From Lantana camara (Eukaryota > Streptophyta > Magnoliopsida > Lamiales > Verbenaceae), in the NCBI GenBank assembly GCA_037501455.1, contig CM074864.1, positions 57,417,001-57,481,000 on the forward strand: a stretch of 64,000 nucleotides of DNA, read 5' to 3'. The notes beneath the pieces were generated by a model, which did no database searches, had not been told where the DNA came from, and worked only from the letters and a program-made list of their open reading frames with translations. Shown piece by piece: positions 25,410 through 36,141 of the stretch (its first letter is position 1; each line of letters starts with the position of its first letter). The position numbers and the translations under genes were made by a program.

Positions 25410-28400
25410 ATGATTGCAGGAGGCTCGTCAGGAGGGGATTCCAACGCCTCCCGACGGAGGTATGTCCGGAGCTACAACCAACGCCCTGCAGTGCCTAAAC
25501 CCATCTATGCCATCCAGAGTCCAAGCGCTCAACGGTCAAGAGAGAATGATGTAATAGGCTTTGATGATAGGGATTTAGAGCACATTGTAACACCCCGTGG
25601 GGAGGGTATAACCTCTGATTGCCCCATGGTGGTTAGTGTAGATGTTCATAATCATGTTGTAAAAAGGGTGTTGGTGGATAGTGGAAGTTCCGTTAATGTT
25701 TTGCCTTATTCTACGTTTTTAAAGAAGAAGGCTGACCTTCCGCTCGAGCCTCTCAAAACGGCCCTCATTGGCTTTGGAGGCTCGGAAGTTGCCCCACGAG
25801 GGCAAATACGCTTAGCTACTTCATTCGGCCGAGCCCCTCAGCGCAAGACACTCTTGGTAACATACGCGGTGGTGGAGATTGACCTTCCTTATAACATCAT
25901 AATTGGGCGCCCCGCCCTCGTGGATTTCAAAGCCATCATCTCCACCTACCACCAGAAGATTAAATTCCCCACCCCCGAGGGTGTGGGAGAAGTACTGTGC
26001 AATGTGCAAGAGGCTTGGGAATGTTACATGTTGTCCCTCAGAAAGCCTAAAGCGGAGAAAACCTTCCAAATTGGGTCCACCAAGAAGTCAGTGGATTTCC
26101 CCAATCTAGACGAGGACAGCCCAGCACGGAAAAGGGCGAAACTGAACAAGAAGAAGAACAAAAAGAAGAGGGGAGACAACGTGGAGAATCCCCTCGAAGG
26201 TGCACCACCAGGAACCGTTGGTGGATCGTCCTCAGAAGGAGACGAGCCAGGAGAGGGTGAACCAACACCCGGTCACCGTTTGGCGGGAAAGAAGAGGGCG
26301 CTCGAACTTCCTCGCCCTGAGATAAGGATCGAACCCTCGGAGAAGTTCCTTACCATTGAGCTGGGGCCCGGGAACAAGGATAAGACTACACAGATAGGAT
26401 CAAACCTCTCGGGGCCTTCTCAAATTATGATGATTGACTTCCTCAGGGAAAACAGTGATGTATTTGCATGGAAAGCCTCCGACCTCACAGGGATTGACCC
26501 GAGCGTCATTGTCCATAGGCTTAATGTGGATCCCTCCTTCAAACCCGTCAAGCAGAAAAAGCGGGATGTACATGGCTTTCGGAAAAAAGTCATTGAAGAG
26601 GAAGTTAATAAACTCCTAGAGGCTCAGTATATCAAGCCCATCTTGTATCCGGAGTGGTTGTGCAACGTCGTCTTGGTGCCCAAGAGCGCGAATAAGTGGC
26701 GCATGTGCAACGATTTCACTGATCTCAACAAAGCCTGCCCTAAAGATCCTTACCCGCTGCCTCGGATTGATCAATTGGTGGATTCGACCGCTGGCTGCGA
26801 GCTCATGAGCATGATGGACGCTTTCCAGGGATACTATTAGATCTTTATGGCCCCGGAAGACCGCCCCAAAACCTCGTTCATTGTCCATCTGGGGGTATAT
26901 TGCTTCTTAGTCATGCCTTTCGGACTCAAGAACGCCGGAGCTACGTATCAACGGCTCGTCAACAAGATGTTTGAAAGAGAAATTGGAAGGTCCATGGAGG
27001 TTTACGTGGATGATATGATTGTCAAAAGCGAGCGCCAGGACTCCCACTTGGAAGATCTCAAGCGCACTTTTTCAATCCTGCGTCAGTATGGGATGAAGTT
27101 GAACCCTTCGAAGTGCACCTTTGGAGTGCAAGGAGGAAAATTCTTAGGGTACATGGTCAGCCAGAGGGGAATTGAGGCCAATCCGGAGAAGATCAAGGCT
27201 ATCTTGGAAATCCTCTCCCCTCGAAATTTGCGGGAAGTGCAGGTCCTAGTAGGAAAAATCATCTTGTTGAACAGGTTTATTTCGCGCTCGGCGGACAGGA
27301 ACCTTCCCTTCTTCAAAATTTTGAGGAACGCACGTAACTTTGCTTGGACAGAAGAATACGAAAGGGCGCTGCAGGATATGAAGGCTTACTTATCAAGCGC
27401 ACCACTGCTGACTAAGCCTGTCGAAGGCGAGAGGTTATTTATGTATCTTTCCGTTTCTTCCGAGGCTACAAGCGCGGTTCTGATCGCTGTGCGGGAGCGG
27501 AAACACTTACCTGTCTATTATCTGAGCAAAACATTGCAAGGGGCCGAAAAGAAGTATTTGGAGATTGAGAAATTCGCGTTCGCTCTTATTAACGCCTCAA
27601 GAAGGCTAAGGCCTTACTTTCAAGCGCACTCCATAACGGTTCTCACCGACCAACCCTTGAAGCAAGTGTTGTCCAAACCAGATGTGTCTGGAAGATTAAT
27701 CAAGTGGGCCATCGAATTGAGCCAGTTCGACTTATGTTTCGAGCCCAGGACCGCGGTACAGGCACAGGTTGTAGCTGATTTATTGGTCGAACGCTTTGGT
27801 TTAGAGCCCACCGTTGCGGAGAATGAGGGGTTATGGGTCCTGCACACAGATGGTTCCTCAACCTCTCAAGGGGGAGGAGTAGGAGTGGCCCTCAAAAACC
27901 CCGATGGGATTGAGCTGGACTTTGCAATCAAGTTGGATTTCCAAGTCACTAATAACGAAGCAGAATATGAGGCCCTCGTGCAAGGATTGAATATCGCTTT
28001 TCAAAATGGAGCCTCCAGAATCACTGCTTATGTGGATTCGCAGTTAATAGCGAGCCAGATTGAAGGAACTTATGAGGCTCGAGAAACCACCATGGTACAG
28101 TACTTAAATAAAGACAGAGAAATCATTGGGAAGTTCAAGGAATTTCATCTACTTCAAGTGCCCCGAGGAGAAAACGAGCGTGCGGACGCTCTGTCAAAGT
28201 TTGCATCAGCTTTAGAGGGCACTTCTGAAGGTTCTGTTACGTTCCTCAGAACTGAGGAACCTTTGATCAAGGAAAGGGTCGCCACCAAGATAATCGCCAT
28301 GATTGATCCAAACGAGCCCTGTTGGCTTGACGACATCGTCATTTTCCTTAGGGATGAGATTCCTCCCACTGACAAGGTGGAAGCTAGGAAAGTCCGAAAT

Positions 28401-29552
28401 AAGGCCCCTCGTTTCGCTTTGGATCCCGAGGGGAGGTTATTCAAGAAATCATTTCAAGGACCCCCAATGAGATGCCTGAGGCCCTCACAAGCGAAGGAGA
28501 CGCTCGAACTCATGCACAATGGAAGCTGTGGGAATCATTCCGGAGGGCGTATCTTGGCAAAAAAGGTTCTGAGAAGTGGGTTTTATTGGCCTACAGTTCT
28601 CCAAGATGCCATCGAATTTTCGAGGAAATGCCCCAAATGCCAATTTCATTCGAATCTCCCTCAATTGCCAGCCGCACAGATGATCCCAATAGACGTCTCT
28701 TGGCCTTTTGACCAGTGGGGAATAGACATCGTGGGCCCCTTACCCATGGCTGCGGGACAAAAGAAGTTTGTCATTTTAGCCGTCGACTACTTCACCAAGT
28801 GGGCCGAGGCCGAAGCTGTTGCAAAAATCACTTTCAGGATTGTGAGGGACTTCATTTGGAAAAACATCATTTGCAGGTACGGCATACCGAGGGTGCTCAT
28901 TTCTGACAACGGATCCTAGTTCATAGCTGCTGACACACGAGAATGGTGTTCTGAGTTGGGGATCGAGCAGCGATTTACCTCTGTAGGACACCCTCAAGCC
29001 AATGGGCAAGCAGAAGTTACCAATAGGATCATCTTGCAACATCTGAAAACCATGCTTGAGAGCAAGAAGAGTGAATGGGCTGAAGAGCTGCAAGGAGCGC
29101 TTTGGGCTTATCGCACCACCCCACGAGCGGCCACTGGAGAAACTCCTTACGCACTCGTTTATGGGTCAGAAGCAATGATACCAGCGGAGATAGTAAATGA
29201 ATCCGCTCGTGTCGACTATTTCGAGCCTCAGCTCAACGATGGCAACAGGAGCTTGGAGTTGGACTTGCTGGATGAAAGGAGAGACAAAGCATGGGCTAAG
29301 ATCCACCACTATAAAGCTTCTGTGGCCCAACAATACAACAAGCGTGTGAGGGAAAGAACTTTCCAGTTGGGAGACTTGGTTTTGAAGAAAGTGGAAGTAT
29401 CCAAGCACGTGGGGAAATTGGACCCCAATTGGGAAGGCCCATTCAAGGTCGTACAACTCAGAGCTAACAACACTTACACCCTGGAGACACTTCAAGGCGA
29501 GCGCTTGCCTCGCCCTTGGAACGCATGTAACCTCCGGCGATTTTATGTTTGA
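25410..29552 (+). pseudogene. pol: Tat element pol with two amber stops
   Basis: One frame runs throughout, cut by TAG at 26838 and TAG at 28917. The protease shows VLVDSGSSVNVLP (about 25672). RT has WRMCNDFTDLNKACPKDPYP and VYVDDMIVKSE (about 27001). The Ty3-type RNase H shows VLTDQPLKQVLSKPDVSGRL, and a second RNase H shows LHTDGSSTSQGGGVGVALKN (about 27840). Integrase has the HHCC finger (about 28510-28650), DQWGIDIVGPLP, LISDNGS and the RRFYV end. Relatives read GYNQIFMAPEDR and SDNGSQF where the stops fall, so both are CAG to TAG changes. The second cuts the integrase core right after its second Asp. The open frame extends upstream of 25410 (FAVIN) without an ATG. Confidence 0.92.
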
Positions 29553-29855
29553 AAGCTCTTTGCAAACCCTGATGTAACAACCCTCTTTGATGGGTTCTAT
29601 GTACTTCCAATCACAAGTAAGCGGTAACATAATCTTTTTAACTTCTCTAATACTCCTGTTTCTTTGGTTGCTTGAATGGATAAGTCCCACGCCCCTCGTC
29701 TTTGCGAGCATGGTTGGCAACCCATTCCAATATGTATGTTGTTATCTCGTATGGGTTACGCTTGCCAGCACTCTACTCCACATGGGGGGACGCCCTCATA
29801 AGGATAGACTGGTTACGCTCACAACCAATTAGGCGGATTGGAAGAAGATTATGAA

Positions 29856-30125
29856 GAAAATCCTAGTAGGCCTTGGCTGTTTCTTAAAACGCCTTGCGCT
29901 CGAAAACGGGATCTCCTACAGAGAAAATCCTAGTAGGCCTTGGCTGTTTCTTAAAACGCCTTGCGCTCGAAAACGGGATCTCCTACAGAGAAAGTCCTAG
30001 TAGGCCTTGGCCGTTTCTTAAAACGCCTTGCGCTCGAAAACGGGATCTCCTACAAGAGCAAATCCTAGTAGGCCTTGGCCGTTTCTTATAACGCCTTGCG
30101 CTCAAAAACGGGATTTCCTGCAGAG
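29856..30125 (+). repeat. 67-bp tandem repeat, four copies, in the Tat element
   Basis: Copies start at 29856, 29923, 29990 and 30058. Each contains TCCTAGTAGGCCTTGG, AAAACGCCTTGCGCTC and AAACGGGAT. They lie just after pol, in the noncoding spacer typical of the lineage. Confidence 0.9.
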
Positions 30126-30185
30126 CCAGAAATACGACAAGAGCCAGAGCGCTCGAACGATGGCCTCAGAATCAAGAAGGTATTG

Positions 30186-30725
30186 CACAAGTCTTGAACG
30201 AGGGCAACCACTCAGTAAGACCCTCGCACACACTCAAGACTTAGCAAAATCCCCCAAGGGCGGAAGGAATGTCACAAGTCATGAACGAGGGCAACCACTC
30301 AGTAAGACCCTTGCAAATACTCAAGACTTAGCAAAATTCCCCCAAAGTTAAGAAGAAATTGCACGAGCCTTGAACGAGGGCAGCCTCTCCATAAGACCCT
30401 CGTATATACTCAAGACTCAGCCAAATTTTTAAGAGCAAAAACAAAATTTATACAAGTCTTGAGTGGGGGGCAATCTCACAATAAGACCCTCACGATCGCT
30501 CAAGACTTAGACAAATTTTCAAGAAGACTTATGGCAAAGGCAAAAATTTATACAAGTCTTGAGTGGGGGGCAATCTCACAATAAGACCCCCACGATCGCT
30601 CAAGACTTAGGCAAATTTTCAAGAAGACTTATGGCAAAGGCAAAAATTTATACAAGTCTTGAGTGGGGGGGCAATCTCACAATAAGACCCCCACGATCGC
30701 TCAAGACTTAGGCAAATTTTCAAAG
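30186..30725 (+). repeat. Hairpin-bearing 87-100-bp tandem repeats, six copies, in the Tat element
   Basis: Copies start near 30186, 30273, 30362, 30451, 30551 and 30651. Each begins with CAAGTCTTGA-like sequence and ends with CTCAAGACTTAG, so every repeat can fold on itself. The last three are almost identical (100-bp period) and also pair GGGGG with CCCCC. Confidence 0.9.
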
Positions 30726-31016
30726 ATTTACAGAAGTTAGCAAAATTTCTCAAAGTTCTAAAGGCTTATCAGAGAAATAAAACATCCACAGAGTATGCTA
30801 CACACAGTCTTATTATTACAAGATTTGTTCCAGCAAGCTCTAAGTATGAGTTATGATTCATAAATGAACAAAAGAACAAAGTCATGAAAAATAGAATGTA
30901 TATTCATTGTAACAAGAAATATTACAAGGCAAAGGGCTCAAAGGCCCATGAAGTGTTGTTTCAAAGAAAAGACAGAAAAACAGGAAAATACAGAGAAACG
31001 TTATAAGGAAAAAGTT

Positions 31017-33868
31017 TCAGGCGGCGGGAGCAATGTCTTCATCGACGATCACCAGAATGTTCTGAGCCACGGGACCATGGACTGGGCCCTCAGGCTCTTG
31101 CAGTTGGGCTTGGGGATCGCCGGGCTCATTGGCAGCAAGAGTGGGGACGTTAGCACCCTCGACGTCTGGGACAGGGGCCTCCTCCAAGATAGGCGCTTGG
31201 GGCTCATCTTCAGGGTCATCGTTTTGAGCGGATTGAGCCGCACCCCCTTCCTGATGAGCGTCCGTGTACTCATCCTGGATCAGCTTCACCAAAAAGGCGT
31301 ACTCCATCTCAGCAATGGCGTCCGCGGGGTCGTTGGGGTCCTCATCCACTTCCTCACAGCGCTCGTTGAACATGAGCCCCGTGCCCTCTGCTCCCTTCAT
31401 TGTCGGGTCAGTTAACCCCTTGTGGATGCCCTGCTCCACTGCCAAGTTGAAGGCATTCTGGGCCTCATCCAGGCAGTGCAACGAGGCTGCGAAGTTAAAG
31501 GCCTTTGAATGGCAGAATTTGATAAGGGCCTCCTTGTTCGCACGCTCCAGACTCCGAGGCCACTCGCTCACGGCATCGTTGAATTTCCTCTCGGCCTCCA
31601 GGGCCCTCGCCTTCCAGCTTTCCCGCTCGGTTTCTGCCTTATTGCAGCGCTCGTTAGCCTGGGCCAACTGGTCGCTCAAGCCACTTCGAGCGCTCTCCAC
31701 CACCTGGAGATCCTCCCTCAGCTTTCCCAGCTCTTCCTCCGTTTTGTTGTACAAATCCTTGAGGGATTCATACTTTGCAATCTCAGCGTCCAACTCCGCT
31801 TGAATCTGAGCCGGATCATTGGAACGAGCCATCTTCTTATATTTGGCTTTGCGGTCAGCGTAGATGGAGGCTCGCATTTGCACATTTCGGAGCCGGGGAA
31901 GAACTTGCTGCATAAGTTGGAGGAAAGAGAGTGTTAGCCAAAAAAAAAATGTTAACTTACAAAAATTAGCAAAGAAAGCAAGGAGTGAAGACTCACGGAG
32001 ATTCGGGCGTGGGCCGCGTCATAAGTCACCTTCTCCACAGGCTCATTGAAGAGATGACGGTGGTCCGCCGAGAACTGGGCCTTGTTGTATATATTCTCGG
32101 TGACAGCTTGGGCGAGCGTGTCAGGCCTCAGCAGAACTGGCCCACCGTCGGGGGCACCTGTGTAGTCCCTGTCCCCTCGTCGGGGGAATTCCCATACATG
32201 TTCCTCCTCTGAAGAGGAAGTTTCCCCCTCGCCCCTGGGGCCCTCGACTACTTGTTTGCCTTTGCCCTTGATTGCAGCTGAATCGGGCATCCTCTTCCTC
32301 TTGCGGGAAGGCCTGCTGGCGCTCGGAGGGGCCTCGGTTATCGCCAGGGTGGTTATTGGCCTCGCTTGTTCTGCAGGCGGAGGGGGTTGAACGTCTCCCG
32401 CTCTCTCAGACCGCCCCCGGGGTACTCTGTTGGCCAGTCTATTCTCCCCCCGGCCACGAGGGGGTTAAACCTCAGGATTGGCGCTCGAACTGGCACCCTG
32501 ACTGCCACTACGAGCGTCCCTGCGATTGTTACGGTTGCGAGGGCGCTGTTGCTCGCGCTGTTGATCCCCTTGCTGGGCTTGGTTCCTGTTGGCGTGGGCA
32601 AAACGAGCGGCTTGTCTGATTCCTCCAGCCATCTCTAATATAGCAACTCCTGCAAGAATGGAAATTTCGAGAGTTAGAAATCCTCAAACCATCTACTCAG
32701 ATTGCAAGTTACAAGTACAGAAAAGCAGTTAGTATTCATTCCTATCTAAAGTTAGTGCCCTAAGAATCTAACCATCTCTCTCTATGTCACGAGTCGGAGG
32801 GTTGTCAAGGAAATAGGGATCGTCAGAGAGGCCACACAGGAACATGAGTTCCTCGTCATCTATCCAATCTTTCGCTTGAATGAGATGGCCCTCGTCCCTC
32901 AGGGTTGCTGCCAGGCTCTTCGCCCAATCTTTAGGGAGTGCGGGTTGCAGCCGGCTCTTTGCAAACGAGCCCCATTGCGTGGGTACCCCAAAACCCTCTT
33001 CTGTTGGGGCCTTAACGAAGATAAACTTCTCCTTCCAATTGGGGCCATAGGTGCTCGAGGGCGAGTTGATCAGTTTCATATGGGCCTTCGCCTGAACATA
33101 GTAGAAACCAGCCTCGGGAGATGAACGAGATGAGCTGACTACTTGAAAGAGGGCGTTGAAGTTCTGCGAGAAGGGCTCGTAACCCATGCTTCTCATCAGA
33201 ATCACGAAGCAAGTTAAGAGAGCCAAGCCGTTGGGCACGATTTGTGACGGACAGAGGCCCAGATCATTCAACAAGTGAGCCAACGAGATCGAGATAGGGA
33301 ATCTCAAGCCTCCTGAGCTCACTGTGGCCACGTACACTGCCATCTCCCCAGGAGGCGGATTATTAGCACGCTCGTGGTTTTCCGGGATTCTCCACGTATA
33401 CCGCTCGTCCCAGTAAATGGGCGCCATCATCGTTTTCACTTCTCCCACGGTAACTGTGCTGGGAGTCTCATCAGGCGTGCGCTCGGTAGCCTGGTAGCCT
33501 GATCCTTCACCCTCGTTAGGCCCTTTGGATTTTTGGGATTTCTTGCTTTTTCCTTTGTCACGGGCTCTTTCTGAAGGCCCTGTTATGGCTTCAGCCACTG
33601 GAAGCGGGTTCGCGACGGCCACCGTCACGGTATGGCGGTGGGGATGAGTGGCACTCTGAGTTATGGGGAGAGTGACCCCTTGCCTCTCTGCCTCCATTAC
33701 CAGATTCATCTCCTCAAAGAGAGGATCCACTCCGCCAGGATTCCTATCCTCCATGGCCATCACTGCCGCCCCCAACTCCTCATCTCTAGGGGAATCGGGG
33801 GAAGAGGAACTTTCAGTGGCCATTTCATTGATTTCACAAGCAAATTCCTCAACATGTTGGTCAGCCAT
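31017..33868 (-). pseudogene. Antisense spliced gene of the Tat element (gypsy-type PF04195-like protein)
   Basis: A gene opposite to gag-pol, in three exons: 32773-33868, 31997-32649 and 31017-31907. Intron 1 (123 nt) joins in phase 1, intron 2 (89 nt, GTGAGT...GCAG) in phase 0. Exon 1 resembles the 'putative gypsy type transposon' family (about GGLRFPISISLAHLLNDLGL, PNGLALLTCFVIL, then YYVQAKAH and a PNWKEKFIFVKA segment). Exon 2 is Arg/Gln-rich, then Glu/Ser-rich (RKRKR, SSSEEEH). Exon 3 is a coiled coil (AELDAEIAKYESL to about KAETERESWKARALEAERKF) with an acidic tail. A TAA in exon 2 (near 32467, probably CAA originally) breaks it. Antisense extra ORFs are known in Tat elements; their role is not. 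A TATA-like CTATAAGTA lies upstream near 34165. Confidence 0.8.
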
Positions 33869-34497
33869 GGCAGAAACTGAGATTTGGGAGAAATTCAGTC
33901 TCGGTTAGACAATGGGGTTTTCTTGGAAAGAGATTAGGGTTTCCTCAAGGAGAAAAATCTAAGGGGTTATGAAATCCTAAAGTCTGAATCTAAAGTTAGC
34001 AGAGTTAGAAAATTACGCTGGAAGTTTACCTTGAAGGTTTCTGAGAAAATCTGGGAGAAAGGTTGAAGATGCTCTAAAAACTGGCGTGCGAGAGAATTCT
34101 TTTTTGCAAAGGATGCTTGAAAGTTCTGAATGCGTAAAGAGTAGCAAGATTTCAGAATCCCGTACTTATAGGGATGGGAGTTGGAACCTTTTTCGGCAAT
34201 AAATTCAAAATGGTAATCATTTCCCGCCTGGGAAACCACCCACTTTATGGAACCGTCACATGCTTCCCAATGCTCACGCGCCCCACGCGCGCCCGCATTT
34301 AATGCTCTTACGTTTCGGATACTAAAGAATAGTACAACGCTCAGTGCGGAAGCATTACGAGCGGTCGGTTGAAAAGACCGCATTAATGGTACAATCAGAG
34401 GAAAAATTGCTCAACACGCCAAGTCCTATACGAGCGTTGCATGCGAAAGATAGAACGTGTCAAAATTCTACAGTCCTTATCACTAAGGACTACAAAA

Positions 34498-35324
34498 TTT
34501 GGGGGGCAAAATGATGGGGTCAAAATACGATCGTCCCACGTTAGGACACGTGGCATCACCGAGATGATGACATCTGTCTCCCCAAGGCAACACCCATCAG
34601 CGCACGAGCGCTAAGCGCAACGAGCGCAATCCTTCTTCATGAGTTAAGCCCAACAAGCGTTGTCACTCTCACGAGCGTCCTACATACTAAATGATTGGCA
34701 CGCCAACGCGCCAAGGGAGCCCTCTTCGAGCATCACACTCCCTCAGAGTGGCCTCCCCTTCGGCTCGTCACTTGAACTGGAGCCTTCATTCCCCCCAGCG
34801 GATATCTTGGCCTCCAATACTCCAGGTTGTCACGAGCGCGCTCTCAAGCCCTCGTTACCAACCACCCAAATGGCTCTCTGACACAACGTACATGCCCGCG
34901 CACCTGCCACTGTTGCCAGCACCAACTTTTTGCCGCTTTTGCAGAAGATTCCTCGTAGGTTTCTCTCTCATGGCGCCACGTGTTAGGGCAACATTCGGCC
35001 AGGACCACTTGAGGCAAATGACCAAAGGGCCCTTGACCCTCAACTATAAATAGCTAAAGTCATCTTCTACACAAGTAAGCATTCTTCATCACTGAAACTG
35101 TGACTGAACTTACATTTCTCCTTCATACCTTGAACTGACTTGAGCGTCGGAGAGCCAAACTGGGTATCACCCCCAGTTCCCCCAGCTTGGCCTTCTGACT
35201 TTTATTGTGCTTGTCCCAACAGGTAGAACCCCCTTTCTCATTTCCGGCGAAGCTCCGGTGGTTTCCTCCACAATTACAAATCGTAAAGTGATCGGATTCG
35301 GACCTTCACATTCTGAACCCATCA
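34498..35324 (+). repeat. Tat element polypurine tract and 3' LTR
   Basis: TTTGGGGGGCAAAA directly precedes the LTR, which runs 34512-35324. It is 813 bp, the same length as the 5' copy, with about six substitutions, five of them transitions. The AAATG duplication follows at 35325. Confidence 0.93.
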
Positions 35325-35329
35325 AAATG

Positions 35330-35890
35330 TAACATTTGTGAGAAAAAAAATATATGTATTTTTAACAAAGCCCTTAACTTCAATATTCATACTTTAAACT
35401 TTTAGCCCCGTTCGAGACTTCTCGTTCGGAAATTGCTCCTGCGTTATGCTAAATTTACGAAACTGCTCCTCAATAACAACTTCTTGTCAAGGTTTGTTCT
35501 TAGCTCAAACGGTGTTGGAATGAGTTGAAACTTCACAGAAACCTTCCCAATACATAAGGGAAGCTGCCCATAAAATATCTCCACGAAATTCGATCATTTA
35601 AGCCCTCTGCTCTGAGTACTATTGGCCAGCCCTGCCCTGCCAACCAACTCCCTGTTGCCCCACAACTCCAATGCCCAAACAAACACGGTATGATCCAAAC
35701 TTGGTGGAGATCATCTTCATACATCAAGGAATACGCTTGCCGAACAGTATTCCGATCCCACTTTGTTAAGACCTCTGTCTCTGAGCACATTGCGCCCACC
35801 AACAGGACGATTTTTCTAATCGTCCACAACCAACGCCTCCAAGTCATGGTCGCAACCTTGAGCTCAAGTGCCACCCATGACACGGGGCAA
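35330..35890. other. Unassigned stretch between Tat element and ARO copy 2
   Basis: Up to about 35400 the sequence continues the PMD debris (compare AATATTTGTAGGAAAAA at 46962). A 116-codon minus-strand open frame (35533-35883) has no recognisable domain. From 35891 the sequence aligns with 10363, the 3' flank of ARO copy 1. I see no certain gene. Confidence 0.5.
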
Positions 35891-36141
35891 TCGTTGCACT
35901 AATTTTCTGTTGTAAATTCTATAAGCAACCCCACAACGTTCACATCTTTATTTATGACTATCATTATTTTTGCCCGCAAACATTAGTATATTATTGCAGA
36001 ACTTATGTATACATCTTCAACAAAATGTACATTATCTGGAGCTTTTTTATGCCTAATACATCATTTAACAAAAAGTGCAATCAAATAGCTAGAATTGTAG
36101 CATGCCAAAATGTTGGAAGAAAAAGGAGTTTATTTATATAT

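Larger units (their letters stand above)
22477..35324 (+). mobile_element. Tat-lineage Ty3/gypsy retrotransposon, nearly complete (12.8 kb)
   Basis: Two 813-bp LTRs start TGATGGGGTC and end GAACCCATCA. They are flanked by a perfect 5-bp duplication AAATG (22472-22476, 35325-35329). The order is gag, protease, RT, RNase H, a second (archaeal-type) RNase H, integrase, then about 5 kb of noncoding and antisense-coding DNA. The extra RNase H and the antisense gene are marks of the Tat (Ogre/Retand) lineage. I count about six mismatches between the LTRs (under 1%), so insertion is recent. Yet pol has two nonsense codons and gag-pol is out of frame, so this copy cannot move by itself. Confidence 0.93.

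Noticed and set aside
30186..30725. Repeat array considered as a CRISPR
   Set aside because: Units are adjacent direct repeats without unique spacers, in a plant retrotransposon.
35533..35883. 116-codon minus-strand open frame
   Set aside because: No domain recognised and no supporting context; it may be a chance frame in duplicated intergenic DNA.
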